Positions 28,913-38,483 of a stretch of 64,000 nucleotides of DNA are shown piece by piece. The stretch lies in assembly GCA_029253585.1 (NCBI GenBank), contig JAQWZF010000018.1:124001-188000 (forward strand), written 5' to 3'. The first letter of the stretch is position 1, and every line of letters begins with the position of its first letter. The notes beneath the pieces were generated by a model that was given only the letters and a program-made list of their open reading frames with translations, was not told where the DNA came from and did no database searches. Position numbers and translations under genes: made by a program. This stretch comes from Gammaproteobacteria bacterium (GTDB lineage Bacteria; Pseudomonadota; Gammaproteobacteria; Pseudomonadales; Pseudohongiellaceae).

Positions 28913-29659
28913 ATGCTTGAGACCAATTTATCCACGAGCACAAATAGCGACTCTGCCGTAACTGCAGGGCGGGAAGTCGTCGCTAGCCTGGATGCTATTC
29001 GTAAGACGTATTTTATGGGTGCCTTAGCTGTTGAGGTATTGCATGGTATTAGCCTCGATTTTTACCAGGGTGACTACATTAGTATCATGGGCCCCTCGGG
29101 CTGCGGCAAGTCGACGCTGATGAATATTCTGGGCTGTCTGGATCAGCCTACCGAGGGCAATTATTTTCTTGGCGATGAAGACACGTCCAAGATGGAAGAC
29201 GATGAGCTATCGACTATTCGTGGCGCCAGACTCGGGTTTATCTTTCAGTCTTACAACCTCATTCAGCAACTCAATGTTCTCGAGAATATCGAGATGCCAC
29301 TGTTCTATCAGGGCTATTCGGAGGCCGATAGTCACGAGATCGCTATGGGGCTTGCTGCCCGTGTTGGCCTGCAGGATCGTGTCGATCACAAGCCGTTCGA
29401 ACTGTCCGGGGGGCAACAGCAGCGAGTGGCTATCGCACGCGCTCTGGCGGTTGATCCGCTTATTATTCTGGCCGATGAGCCCACGGGTAATCTCGATTCG
29501 AAATCGGGTGCAGAAATTTTGAATCTCTTCGATGAGCTGCATGATCAGGGTAAGACGCTGATCATGGTTACCCACTCCGATGAGTTGGCAGAAAGATCGC
29601 AGCGTTGGGTGCGACTGCGTGATGGACTGGTGGAAAGCGATGACAGACATAACCCTTAA
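28913..29659 (+). CDS. MacB-type ABC transporter ATP-binding protein
   Basis: ATPase of the tripartite exporter, 248 residues, standard for the MacB/LolD group. Walker A is [15 protein letters not shown], the signature is [15 protein letters not shown], Walker B is [12 protein letters not shown], and the His switch is [12 protein letters not shown]-loop sits in [22 protein letters not shown]. ATPase and permease are separate genes, as in many MacB-like systems. It overlaps the permease gene by 20 bp. Confidence 0.95.
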   Translation: MLETNLSTSTNSDSAVTAGREVVASLDAIRKTYFMGALAVEVLHGISLDFYQGDYISIMGPSGCGKSTLMNILGCLDQPTEGNYFLGDEDTSKMEDDELSTIRGARLGFIFQSYNLIQQLNVLENIEMPLFYQGYSEADSHEIAMGLAARVGLQDRVDHKPFELSGGQQQRVAIARALAVDPLIILADEPTGNLDSKSGAEILNLFDELHDQGKTLIMVTHSDELAERSQRWVRLRDGLVESDDRHNP

Positions 29660-31001
29660 TCCTCCAGGTTCGGAATCACATGCGGGCAAACGCCCTGTCC
29701 TCAACAGCGGTTTCAATTTTCTTCGCTTCAGAAAAATCACCGAAGTCGGTATCAAGAGTATCCACTCTCACGGACTACGCTCGCTTCTAACCGTTCTCGG
29801 TATCGTCATTGGAGTTGCGGCCGTGATCGCCATGCTGGCGGTGAGTGAGGGTGCAAGCTTTGAGGCGCAGCAACAGTTTCGTGATCTCGGTGCCAGCAAT
29901 ATTTTGCTCAAGAGTGTAAAGCCTGCCGAGGTAGAGGAGAGTAGCCGCAGTGGTTTTGGTCCACCCCAGGCAATTGTCTACGGACTGACTGTCGCCGACA
30001 TCACGGCTATTCGTAATTCGATACCAGGGATCAGCAATGTAATTTCCTCTCGCATTGTAAAGAAGAACGTGTGGAATGGCGGCCTCAACATGAATACCGA
30101 TGTAGTAGGTACTTCAGTTTACTATCCTGTGTCGCGCAACTATAACCTCAGAGCCGGGCGTTTCTTCAGTGAGTCGGAGATGCGCGATCATGCCAATGTT
30201 GTGGTGCTGAGCGATGAGGTGGCGCAGGGCTTATTTCCCATAGACAACCCGCTTGGTAAATCGATACGCATCGATAGCGACTACTACAATGTCATTGGAA
30301 TAATGGAGTCGGAAGGTTTCTCGAATCTGGGTCAGAACCAGGCGGGTAGTTCCAATTCGGCGCCGAGTCGCATCTTTATTCCCTTTACCTCCTCGAAGAG
30401 TCGATTCGGTGAAACTACTACGCGGCAGACCGCCGGCGGCGTCGAATCCGAAACCGTGGAACTGCACGAGGCAATAATTCAGATTGAGAATCAGGACGGT
30501 GTTATCGAGGTTGGTGAGATCATCGATAGCATACTCGAGCGCAGGCATAAGGATATCGACTATGCCATCGAGGTGCCTCTTGCCTTACTGCGGCAGGCAG
30601 AGGAAAGCGCACTTCGAGATCAGATCGTTGCCGGCGCCATAGCCGGCATCTCGCTATTGGTAGGTGGCATAGGCATCATGAACATCATGCTAGCCAGTGT
30701 AACGGAGCGAACTCGAGAGATTGGTATACGCCGCGCGCTGGGTGCGAAGCGCCGAGACATCATCATGCAGTTTCTAATCGAGGCGGTGATACTGTCGGGA
30801 GTCGGTGGTCTCATCGGAGTTGTCTTGGGTATCGCCATTCCGTTCATTATTTCTGCGTTCTGGGGGATGACCACGATAGTTACTCCGCTCGCGCCGATAT
30901 TGGCGTTTTCCATATCGGCTCTGATTGGTGTGATCTTCGGTATCTATCCGTCGATACGCGCGGCCGACATGGATCCGGTAGAGGCGCTGCGCCACGAGTA
31001 G
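29640..31001 (+). CDS. MacB-type ABC transporter permease (FtsX fold)
   Basis: Permease with four TM helices and a large periplasmic domain, 453 residues from ATG 29640. An upstream in-frame start at 29580 is inside the ATPase gene and adds no family sequence. TM1 is near residues 45-70 (GLRSLLTVLGIVIGVAAVIAMLAVSEG), the MacB_PCD domain follows, and the C-terminal FtsX part contains GGIGIMNIMLASVTERTREIGIRRALGAKRRDI and ends SIRAADMDPVEALRHE. Members expel antimicrobial peptides, macrolides, siderophores or lipoprotein-like substrates; the substrate here is not evident. Confidence 0.95.
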   Translation: MTDITLNPPGSESHAGKRPVLNSGFNFLRFRKITEVGIKSIHSHGLRSLLTVLGIVIGVAAVIAMLAVSEGASFEAQQQFRDLGASNILLKSVKPAEVEESSRSGFGPPQAIVYGLTVADITAIRNSIPGISNVISSRIVKKNVWNGGLNMNTDVVGTSVYYPVSRNYNLRAGRFFSESEMRDHANVVVLSDEVAQGLFPIDNPLGKSIRIDSDYYNVIGIMESEGFSNLGQNQAGSSNSAPSRIFIPFTSSKSRFGETTTRQTAGGVESETVELHEAIIQIENQDGVIEVGEIIDSILERRHKDIDYAIEVPLALLRQAEESALRDQIVAGAIAGISLLVGGIGIMNIMLASVTERTREIGIRRALGAKRRDIIMQFLIEAVILSGVGGLIGVVLGIAIPFIISAFWGMTTIVTPLAPILAFSISALIGVIFGIYPSIRAADMDPVEALRHE

Positions 31002-31099
31002 CCTTTTTCTCTGTAAGAAATCGCTGCCAGGCAACCTTCCTCAAATTTATGCGACGTCTCTCGTCTAGCACATGATCTAATTGCGGGAGCATTTCAATT

Positions 31100-32851
31100 G
31101 TGCCGAAATCCGACTCCGATTATGATCTGGATCATAATTTCATTGAGGGGAAGCCCACCGTGTTAGAAATCTGTCTGAAGACCCTGCGCCATCGACTGGC
31201 ATTTGCGTTTCCCTATTGCTTTGCGTTCTTCGCTGTTTTTGCAATCGCCGCGGAAGGAGAATCTCCTGCGTGGCACCGTGTTGATGAAAGCGCTGAGCTT
31301 CGGGAGTTGGCAGAGCATGAGAACCAGAGTATGCATTTCAAGCTGCTCAACTCTAAAGTGTTGGATAAGAACTCGCTATGGGCGCCGTTTCTCGACGAGC
31401 TCGCCTCTTTCTCGGCAGACAGATATCAGGCACTAAAGCCGCTGATTCTGGAGCAGGATATAGCTTCGATTCAAGCCAGCGTTGCCAGTGGCGCAATGTC
31501 CTATGCCGAGTTGAGCACGTTCTTCATTTATAGAATTCGTGAAATAGAAACGGACAATGCGCGCTACATCAATGCAGTCATTTCCCTCAATCCAGATGTT
31601 ATTAACCGGGCTCGCCGCCTCGATCGGCAGCGAGAGCAGGGTAGGGAAGTGGCCGCGGACTCGATGTTTGGTATACCGGTCTTGTTAAAAGACAATATTG
31701 GCTTCGAGGGACTACCGACTACCGCAGGTTCCCTGGCGCTAGCGGAAAATCATGCTGCAAATGCGTTTATTACGGACCGTCTGCTGAGCAATGGAGCCAT
31801 CATTCTCGGTAAGGCTAATCTCAGTGAGTGGGCGTATTTCTTTTGCACGGGCTGTCCTTCAGGCTACAGCGCGATGGGTGGGCAGACACTAAACCCCTAT
31901 GGGAGAAAATTGTTTGGTACTGGCGGCTCGAGTTCAGGTAGCGGGGCAGCAATGGCGGCCAATCTTGCGACGGTGGCGGTGGGTTCCGAGACTTCTGGCT
32001 CGATACTGTCTCCCGCCAGCGCGAATTCCTCCGTAGGTCTGAAACCTACAACCGGCAGCCTCAGTCGCACCGGAGTTGTTCCGATCTCGGCGACACTGGA
32101 CACGACGGGGCCGATTACGCGCAGTGTCGCGGATGCCGTTACCTTGTTTAATGCCATGGCAGGCTATGATGCCAATGATACCGCGATGCCGTTAATCAGC
32201 GATGGCAGTAGTCTTCTTTACAGAAACATAAGTCTGCAGGGAAAGCGCCTGGGTATCATCGAAAACTTTGAGGACGAGCCTTTCTATCAGAGCGCGATTG
32301 CCTTATTGACTGGCGATGGAGCTAATGCGGTGTCTGTTAGCCTCACATCCGGGCGCAATCTGCGTTTCTCTGAGTTGCTCGCTGGGGAGATGGTGCGTGA
32401 CCTCGCCTACTATTTAGAGAATTTTTCAGCCGCTGCTGTGGCGATATCCAATATCGAGGAGCTGCAGGCGTTTAATGCCGAAAATCCAGAGTTGCGCGCT
32501 CCCTATGGGCAGGGCCTGGTCGACATGATGGTGGAGTTGGAGTTGGAGCTCGGTGCCGCCGAACTGGAGGCCCTGCGAGATGAGCTGCAGTCCTCGGCCC
32601 AGATGCAGCTGCAGCAGATCTTCGCGGACGGTGGCCTGGATGTTTTGCTCTCTATCAATAATCGCAATGCAGGCATGGCTGCTCTTGCCAACTATCCTGC
32701 GCTGACTATTCCTATGGGCTATGAGGAAGGTGGTCGTCCCATAGGCCTGACTCTTATAGCGCCTCCCTTTCAGGAGCAAGAACTGATCGATATTGGTGCC
32801 GTATTTGAGAGGCTAAGCCACGCTCGGGTATTGCCAGAGAATTTTCGTTAG
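31100..32851 (+). CDS. Secreted amidase of the amidase-signature (GatA-like) family
   Basis: Amide hydrolase with the Ser-cisSer-Lys triad, 583 residues. The catalytic lysine is in GIPVLLKDNIG (about residue 197), the Gly/Ser loop is GTGGSSSGSGAAMAAN (about 275), and the nucleophile region is GSETSGSILSPAS (about 300). The N-terminal hydrophobic stretch (AFAFPYCFAFFAVFAIAA) suggests export to the periplasm; a GTG at 31160 may be the real start, just ahead of it. It follows the MacB-type permease by about 100 bp on the same strand and could share its transcript. Amidases of this type act on fatty-acid amides, peptide amides or other substrates. Confidence 0.9.
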   Translation: MPKSDSDYDLDHNFIEGKPTVLEICLKTLRHRLAFAFPYCFAFFAVFAIAAEGESPAWHRVDESAELRELAEHENQSMHFKLLNSKVLDKNSLWAPFLDELASFSADRYQALKPLILEQDIASIQASVASGAMSYAELSTFFIYRIREIETDNARYINAVISLNPDVINRARRLDRQREQGREVAADSMFGIPVLLKDNIGFEGLPTTAGSLALAENHAANAFITDRLLSNGAIILGKANLSEWAYFFCTGCPSGYSAMGGQTLNPYGRKLFGTGGSSSGSGAAMAANLATVAVGSETSGSILSPASANSSVGLKPTTGSLSRTGVVPISATLDTTGPITRSVADAVTLFNAMAGYDANDTAMPLISDGSSLLYRNISLQGKRLGIIENFEDEPFYQSAIALLTGDGANAVSVSLTSGRNLRFSELLAGEMVRDLAYYLENFSAAAVAISNIEELQAFNAENPELRAPYGQGLVDMMVELELELGAAELEALRDELQSSAQMQLQQIFADGGLDVLLSINNRNAGMAALANYPALTIPMGYEEGGRPIGLTLIAPPFQEQELIDIGAVFERLSHARVLPENFR

Positions 32852-32990
32852 GCTGACGATTTTACGCGCTTCCTGAAAATTGGCCAGATAACGACCATAA
32901 TGTACGAATATCGATTCAACAAGAAGCCGCTCTAGTGCTGGCTCATGTTGTTATTCAGGCATAGAGTGCCTGATGCTAAGGTGGTGAAGT

Positions 32991-33263
32991 ATGGATTGGA
33001 GAGTATTTGGCTTGATTTTCGTGTCATTGTTCGTAGCTGAACTAGGAGACAAGACACAACTTGCGACGATGCTGTTTGTCGCTGATAAGGAATCTAGCAA
33101 ACTTACTGTGTTCCTCGCGGCGTCAGCAGCTCTGATCGTAGCCTCCGGCCTGGGCGTACTGGCTGGCAGTCTAATGACTGAATATATTAATGAAAAATAC
33201 CTTCATTACATCGCTGGCGTAGGTTTTATCGCGATAGGTACGTACACTCTGTACAGCGCATAA
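32991..33263 (+). CDS. Half-size GDT1/TMEM165 (UPF0016) family cation transporter
   Basis: A 90-residue membrane protein with three hydrophobic segments carrying one copy of the family motif E-x-G-D-K-T (ELGDKTQLATML at about residues 17-28). Full members such as MneA hold two such repeats. This has one, so it should function as a dimer, as known for single-repeat bacterial forms. Members export Mn2+ or exchange Ca2+. It stands alone, with about 140 bp before it and 254 bp after. Confidence 0.85.
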   Translation: MDWRVFGLIFVSLFVAELGDKTQLATMLFVADKESSKLTVFLAASAALIVASGLGVLAGSLMTEYINEKYLHYIAGVGFIAIGTYTLYSA

Positions 33264-33517
33264 GCGTCTCTGCAGTAAAGCAACAGCCGATCCCTGGCTC
33301 GGCTTCCTGCTTGCGCATAGCTAAACACAAACTGGGCCTCCGCTACTGCTGCCGCTAGCGCCGCAGCGCTGCTCTAGCGAAGCCAGTCGCCTAACCACTC
33401 TCCCGAATACGCTGGCCTCACTGACTTGCGTCAGATTGGTCGCTGAAACCACTATAAATCCGCCCGCGCACTTGCATTCTATTACTGTGTGGTACATAGT
33501 ATTTAAGGGAAGGTCCT

Positions 33518-33841
33518 ATGAATGAAAAATTGGAGTCCATGCGTCTCGAGCTCCGGCGCGGCATCTTGATACTGGCGGTGCTGAAAGCCCTTGAACAAGA
33601 GCAGTACGGGTATTCGCTACGAAAGTCATTGCAGGCCGTAGATATCGATATCGAAGAAGGTACGCTCTATCCGCTGGTAAGACGTCTGGAGTCCTATGGC
33701 CTGCTGGATAGTCGGTGGAGAAGCGAGGAGGGCAGGAAGCGCCGCTACTACAAAGCGTCGGCAAAGGGTAAGGAGACTCTGCAGGTACTTCAAACTGATT
33801 GGCAGCAGTTGAATAGATCTATAGGAAAAATCCGGTCATAG
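33518..33841 (+). CDS. PadR-family transcriptional regulator
   Basis: A 107-residue winged-helix repressor. The motif GILILAVLKALEQEQYGYSLRKSL and the wing segment IEEGTLYPLVRRLESYGLLDSRWRSEEGRKRRYYKASAKGKETL are diagnostic of PadR. It is followed after 50 bp by a membrane protein with an N-terminal HAAS-like helical domain, a pairing common for PadR genes. It likely represses its own operon. The ATG follows an AAGGTC ribosome-binding stretch. Confidence 0.93.
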   Translation: MNEKLESMRLELRRGILILAVLKALEQEQYGYSLRKSLQAVDIDIEEGTLYPLVRRLESYGLLDSRWRSEEGRKRRYYKASAKGKETLQVLQTDWQQLNRSIGKIRS

Positions 33842-33891
33842 CTAAGAGCGGGTCATGAGCCAAGTTGGGAGCTAAGTTAGGAAAAAGACGA

Positions 33892-34830
33892 ATGAATTTT
33901 TTAGCGAAGAAGAGTCCCCTGGATCGGTATCTAGCAGATGTACAAAGTTATCTGCCACGCAAGAATCGGAGAGATATCGTCGATGAGCTGCGCGCGAATT
34001 TAACGGAGAAGCTCGCAGACCAGGCTGTTGAGCCTGGGGTTGCGGTGAATGAAGAGTCCCAGATTAAAACTCTCAGCGAGTTCGGACATCCGCTGCGGGT
34101 GGCAGCCCAATATCAAGGGGAGGCACGTTCGCTGATTGGGCCGACGCTTTATCCGTTCTATCGAGTGTCGGTGCTCGTCTCTCTGGCGATCTCCACTTGT
34201 ATCACTCTAATCGTGCTCGCGTCGGAAATTCTATTTCGCGTCGACCTGGGTGATGTTTCTCGTCCTTGGGTGTTCGTGAATACCTACATCTATATTGTCG
34301 GCGTGATAACGGTAGGGCATGTATTGACAGAACGCCTGATGGAGCGCCATCAGTATCTGGATAGCTGGGAGCCGAATGCTCTGGAACAGCGCGACAATGC
34401 CCTCGCGAGTGTCTGGGGTGCGTTGATTTCCTGCATTGCCGCGGTTACCTGGCTGACCATTCTCAATCTTGTAAGTATCGAATATTCGCTGGATACATTT
34501 CTGGGTCGAAATCAGAATCCAATTCATACGCTTGTGCTCTGGATGAAGATAGAGACAGTGATTCTTATACCCCAGTATTTCTATCTGGTTTTCAACCAGG
34601 CTTGGTCGAAGAATCGAATGCTGCTACGCATAGGCTCGGAATTGATTTTAACTGTAGGTTGCATCGTGGTGCTGTTAAGCAATGCTGAAAATCTGAGCTT
34701 TAATTACCCAGATGTGCCGCCTGAACTGGCCAATATTTTCTACTATGTGATGTGGGCAATGATTGTTGCAACATCAGCATCGGCGTACAGTTACTGGAGA
34801 AAGCTTTCCAGACTGAATCTGCTCGAATAA
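33892..34830 (+). CDS. HAAS-domain-like membrane protein, partner of PadR
   Basis: A 312-residue protein with an N-terminal soluble helical domain (about residues 1-85, LDRYLADVQSYLPRKNRRDIVDELRANL) resembling the HAAS signalling domain usually coupled to PadR, followed by about six TM helices. ATG 33892 is chosen because family proteins begin close to the LDRYL segment; an upstream start at 33865 is possible. The stop is directly adjacent to the convergent fpr stop. A PadR-controlled membrane stress or signalling function is inferred from the pairing. Confidence 0.75.
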   Translation: MNFLAKKSPLDRYLADVQSYLPRKNRRDIVDELRANLTEKLADQAVEPGVAVNEESQIKTLSEFGHPLRVAAQYQGEARSLIGPTLYPFYRVSVLVSLAISTCITLIVLASEILFRVDLGDVSRPWVFVNTYIYIVGVITVGHVLTERLMERHQYLDSWEPNALEQRDNALASVWGALISCIAAVTWLTILNLVSIEYSLDTFLGRNQNPIHTLVLWMKIETVILIPQYFYLVFNQAWSKNRMLLRIGSELILTVGCIVVLLSNAENLSFNYPDVPPELANIFYYVMWAMIVATSASAYSYWRKLSRLNLLE

Positions 34831-35574
34831 CTACCAGTAGTTCTCAACGGTAATCTGACCGGGGGTGCGTCGACGGTTCTTCTTGAAACCACGCTCTTTC
34901 AAGACCTCTACGGCATCTTTCACCATGTCGGGATTACCGCAGAGCATGATCTGGGAATCTTCGATCGATAGCTTGGTAGAGCAGGCGTTTTCCAAGTTTC
35001 CATCGGCGATGGCGGCAGGAATTCTTCCATGGTAGGTGCCAGGTATATTCTCTCGCGTCACGAAGGCCTTAAACTGAAATTTATCCCCTCGGTACTGTTG
35101 AATTTCATCGATAAGTTCGTGGTACCTGAGATCGGCGGCGGTTCTTACACCATGCACCAGTATGACCTTCTCGAATCGCCGCCAGGGTTCCTCCGTCTTG
35201 AGAATCGAGAAGAAGGGCGCGATGCCTGTGCCGGTTCCAAAAAGCCATAGATCGCGAGAGTCGGGCACCTCTGCCAGGGTGAAGAAGCCGTTTGCTTTTT
35301 TCTTCAGCCAGATACGGTCACCGGGCTCTAATTCCAGCATGGCGTTGGAGAGTACGCCGCCTGTCGCCGTATAGAAGAAGAATTCCAGTGGGCGCTGGCT
35401 AGGCGCGCTAAGAAACGAATAGGGTCTAGCGATGCGTTCGCCGTCTATATCGAGCGCAAGACTGGTGAACTGACCAGCGATGAAATCATCTACATCGGCA
35501 TCAATCTTCAGCGAATAGAGGTTTTTAGTCCAATGAATATTGTCGCTTACGGTTCCTTGAATCCACTCTACCAT
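34831..35574 (-). CDS. fpr: Ferredoxin(flavodoxin)-NADP+ reductase
   Basis: FAD-dependent electron-transfer enzyme, 247 residues, the bacterial Fpr length. The FAD-binding motif is RPYSFLSAP (about residue 50), the NADP-binding motif is LFGTGTGIAPFFSIL (about 115), and CGNPDMVKDAVEVLKERG is the late nucleotide segment. The C-terminus ends ENYW with an aromatic residue, typical of subclass-I bacterial FNRs. It is monocistronic and convergent with the preceding gene. It supplies reduced ferredoxin/flavodoxin or returns electrons to NADPH, often in oxidative-stress defence. Confidence 0.95.
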   Translation of the reverse strand: MVEWIQGTVSDNIHWTKNLYSLKIDADVDDFIAGQFTSLALDIDGERIARPYSFLSAPSQRPLEFFFYTATGGVLSNAMLELEPGDRIWLKKKANGFFTLAEVPDSRDLWLFGTGTGIAPFFSILKTEEPWRRFEKVILVHGVRTAADLRYHELIDEIQQYRGDKFQFKAFVTRENIPGTYHGRIPAAIADGNLENACSTKLSIEDSQIMLCGNPDMVKDAVEVLKERGFKKNRRRTPGQITVENYW

Positions 35575-35748
35575 CTTGGCTCCCTGGGGTATGGGGGTTT
35601 GGGGCTGGAACTATGGTATGAATTTCTATAGTCTCCTAGCAAGCGGTATTTAGATAGGCTTTAGATCAACAGAGAGTTTTGCAATGATGCAGTGGCTCTC
35701 AGTCGATTTAAACAAAACAATATAAGACTACTAATTGGTGGATAAACG

Positions 35749-36996
35749 ATGGTCGCGACCTGGTTTGAGATAGCTCTGTGGAAACGCATTTTGGCGGCAC
35801 TGGTTTTGGGAGCGATCGTGGGAATGCTTTGGGGCCCCGGCTCGGCGAGTATTGCCTGGATCGGTGACCTGTTTGTGCGCTTGATTCGAATGGTAGTTGT
35901 GCCCTTGGTATTTGTGACCCTGGTCTCTGGCGTTGTGTCGATGGGGGATCCTAGCAAGCTGGGCTCGCTTGGCGTTAAGACACTCGTCATCTATATGGCC
36001 ACGACCCTTGCCGCAATAAGCATCGGTCTGTTTTTGGCGGCAATTATGCAGCCAGGTGTCGGTGTCGATTTCTCGGCGGCAGTGCCCGGCGAGATTCAGG
36101 AAACCATTCCACTCTCCGAGCGCCTGATGAGTATCGTGCCGTCTAACCCGATAGCCGCATTGGCAGAGGGCAATATTCTGGCGATCATCTTCTTCGCCTT
36201 GTTATGTGGTGTGAGCCTGTTAACCATCGGCGAACGCGGCAAGCCCGTTGCAGACCTGATGGATGCAAGTAGCGAGATGATGCTGCGTATAACTCACTGG
36301 GTGATGGAGGTGGCACCGTTTGGTGTATTCGCACTGATTGCCTGGGTTTCCGGAACGCAGGGAGTAATGGCGTTGCTTGACGTAATTACCCTTGCTCTGG
36401 CGGTGTTAATCGGTTCTGTCGCGCACCTGGTCATAGTTCACGGCCTGATCATCATCAAGCTCACCTTGAAGCTGTCGCCGGTCATGTTTTTTCGCGGCGC
36501 ACGGGATGCCATGCTGGTGGCATTCTCTACCTCTTCCAGTTCTGCAACGCTGCCGGTTTCCATGTCTGTGGCCGAAGAGAATTTGGGTATTAAACCGGTG
36601 ATCGCCTCTACGGTATTGCCCCTTGGTGCCACTATCAATATGGATGGTACGGCGCTATATGTGGGTATTGTCTCCGTGTTTGCGGCTCAGGCCTTCAGTA
36701 TCGATCTGAGCCTGACAGACTATGCACTGATTGCAGGTTCGACGACATTGGTATCTGTCGGAACGGCAGCGGTACCTGGTGCCTCTCTATTTCTCATAGC
36801 GGCAGTTATGCAAACGATTGGCATGAGCCCCGAACAGATTGCAGTCGTTATAGGCTTCATCCTACCTTTCGATCGGCCGTTAGATATGCTGCGCACGGCA
36901 GTGAATATTGGAGGGGACCTTTCGGTCTCAACCGCCGTAGCTAACTGGGAAGATGAATTCGACAGAGATATCTTTGAAAGACCACTCAAATACTAA
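35749..36996 (+). CDS. Dicarboxylate/amino acid:cation symporter (DAACS, GltP/DctA family)
   Basis: Inner-membrane Na+ or H+ coupled uptake system, 415 residues. The serine-rich re-entrant loop is FSTSSSSATLPVSM, the NMDGTALY motif of TM7 is present, and the second re-entrant loop is GTAAVPGASLFLI. The latter two bind cation and substrate in GltPh. The set fits glutamate/aspartate or C4-dicarboxylate transport; residue-level discrimination is not certain. Monocistronic, convergent with the DUF1302 gene. Confidence 0.94.
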   Translation: MVATWFEIALWKRILAALVLGAIVGMLWGPGSASIAWIGDLFVRLIRMVVVPLVFVTLVSGVVSMGDPSKLGSLGVKTLVIYMATTLAAISIGLFLAAIMQPGVGVDFSAAVPGEIQETIPLSERLMSIVPSNPIAALAEGNILAIIFFALLCGVSLLTIGERGKPVADLMDASSEMMLRITHWVMEVAPFGVFALIAWVSGTQGVMALLDVITLALAVLIGSVAHLVIVHGLIIIKLTLKLSPVMFFRGARDAMLVAFSTSSSSATLPVSMSVAEENLGIKPVIASTVLPLGATINMDGTALYVGIVSVFAAQAFSIDLSLTDYALIAGSTTLVSVGTAAVPGASLFLIAAVMQTIGMSPEQIAVVIGFILPFDRPLDMLRTAVNIGGDLSVSTAVANWEDEFDRDIFERPLKY

Positions 36997-37035
36997 GCCA
37001 AGAGCTCGAGTCAGATGGTTCGTTACCGGGTGTGA

Positions 37036-38475
37036 TTAGAACGAATAGCTAAGCGTCGCCGCCAGCCTAACATCCTCGTCAAAGAAGATTAGCGGAGATG
37101 CGTCGTTGGAAGTAATGCTGATTATCTGTCCACCGACTGCCCAGTTATCGTTTACGGTGTAGTCGACGCCCAACATAGCCAGCAGGGAGTTTGCGTTAAG
37201 GTCACCCTGCAGAGTAGAAGAGATAACCAGGTCGCTATTCATTAGAGTATTGCTATAGCGCACCAGCCAGCTTCCGAATACCCCGTCGTTTATCAGCGAT
37301 TGCCCCGACAACAGGCCCTCGTCTTCATCCAATAGTTTCTGCGCCTGAATACCCAGACTTATACTCTGTTCATTGCTAATGGCATATTCGAAGCCAAAGG
37401 AAGTGCCTATCTGGTCCTTCTTGAGGTTTACGGGATTGGCCAGACTGGCGGTTCCGGGGAAGCTAAAGCTGTCTGCTTGCACACCATGGCTGTAGGCAAG
37501 ATCGAAGTTTAGTAATAGTTTTCCAACGGCGCGATTCGCGCTAAAGCCTAGCAAGAAGAAATCATTTACCTGGGCTACTGCATCGCCGATGCCGCTAATT
37601 GGGTCCTCGAAACGCATCTGGTTCTCATATAGATAGGCAGCCATGAAGGAAATGTCGCTGCCCTCGAAAGACTTGCGCCATTTTGTGCCAGCTTCAAATT
37701 GCAGGCCGCTGTCGCGGTCATAGTCGGTGAGATTGAACGCAGGCTCGAAGAAGAATGGGCTGCCGCGCACGGCAGGAGGATTGAATTCCGGAAAGATATT
37801 GAGAAAGCTGGAAAAATTGGAGCCCTCACCGAAGTAATCCCAGACCAATAGCCACTGGTTTAGGCGGGCTTCCTCGATGTCGATGATGTTGAAGTCGCGG
37901 AACTCGGTGGTATTGATAATATCCAACACCGAGTTACCCGTGGTCTCGCCCCAGACTACTGTCTGCCGACCAAATTTAACGCTGTGTTGATCGAAACTAC
38001 GCTGTAGGAAGAACTCGTTGACGCGATATTCGATATCAATCTTGTCGCCTTCTGCCTCGTATTGGTAGTCGTCCTGCCAGTAGCTTCTGATCTGTCCGCT
38101 TGCCTGTAGGAGCCAGCCGGGGGCGAAGGCATTCTGGTAGCGAATATTGGCACCGAGGCGATTGGTCTCCAACTCCGCCTCACGGGGAAATGAGAAGAGT
38201 GAGGGAATTTCAACGCTGTGATTGTTTACCTGGCCTGAGAACTGCTGCGTGATCTTGATGGTGAAATTATCGAGCCAGGATGCGCTTGACGCAGAGCTAT
38301 CTTCATCAAACGCGGCGCTGAATAAGTCATCATCGAAGCTGAAATCGACATCGGCATCGAACTGCACATCGTCATCGAGTACCATTACATCGTCCTGAGC
38401 CGATGAGGAATTCGGTGCTGCGAGCAGGGCGCTCGCAGAAAGACCCGCGAATATTCCAATTAGTTTCATTCGCAC
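37036..38475 (-). CDS. DUF1302-like outer-membrane beta-barrel protein
   Basis: A 479-residue exported protein with a signal peptide (about residues 1-26) and an unusual acidic stretch with repeated Asp (DDDVQFDADVDFSFDDDLF) before the barrel. The barrel contains alternating amphipathic strands, WGETTGNSVLDIINTTEFRDF, and a C-terminal LAATLSYSF with terminal Phe, the usual outer-membrane insertion signal. The features match DUF1302-type proteins that pair with RND/MMPL exporters. It is the last gene of the set RND - LolA-like - DUF1302. Confidence 0.82.
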   Translation of the reverse strand: MRMKLIGIFAGLSASALLAAPNSSSAQDDVMVLDDDVQFDADVDFSFDDDLFSAAFDEDSSASSASWLDNFTIKITQQFSGQVNNHSVEIPSLFSFPREAELETNRLGANIRYQNAFAPGWLLQASGQIRSYWQDDYQYEAEGDKIDIEYRVNEFFLQRSFDQHSVKFGRQTVVWGETTGNSVLDIINTTEFRDFNIIDIEEARLNQWLLVWDYFGEGSNFSSFLNIFPEFNPPAVRGSPFFFEPAFNLTDYDRDSGLQFEAGTKWRKSFEGSDISFMAAYLYENQMRFEDPISGIGDAVAQVNDFFLLGFSANRAVGKLLLNFDLAYSHGVQADSFSFPGTASLANPVNLKKDQIGTSFGFEYAISNEQSISLGIQAQKLLDEDEGLLSGQSLINDGVFGSWLVRYSNTLMNSDLVISSTLQGDLNANSLLAMLGVDYTVNDNWAVGGQIISITSNDASPLIFFDEDVRLAATLSYSF

Positions 38476-38483
38476 TGTGTCGG

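Noticed and set aside
29207..29755. A 182-codon antisense frame across the ATPase/permease junction
   Set aside because: Antisense shadow; the overlapping + strand genes have complete ABC motifs.
33270..33320. Hairpin AGCCGA/TCGGCT after the GDT1 gene
   Set aside because: Only six pairs and no T run, so I do not call it a terminator.
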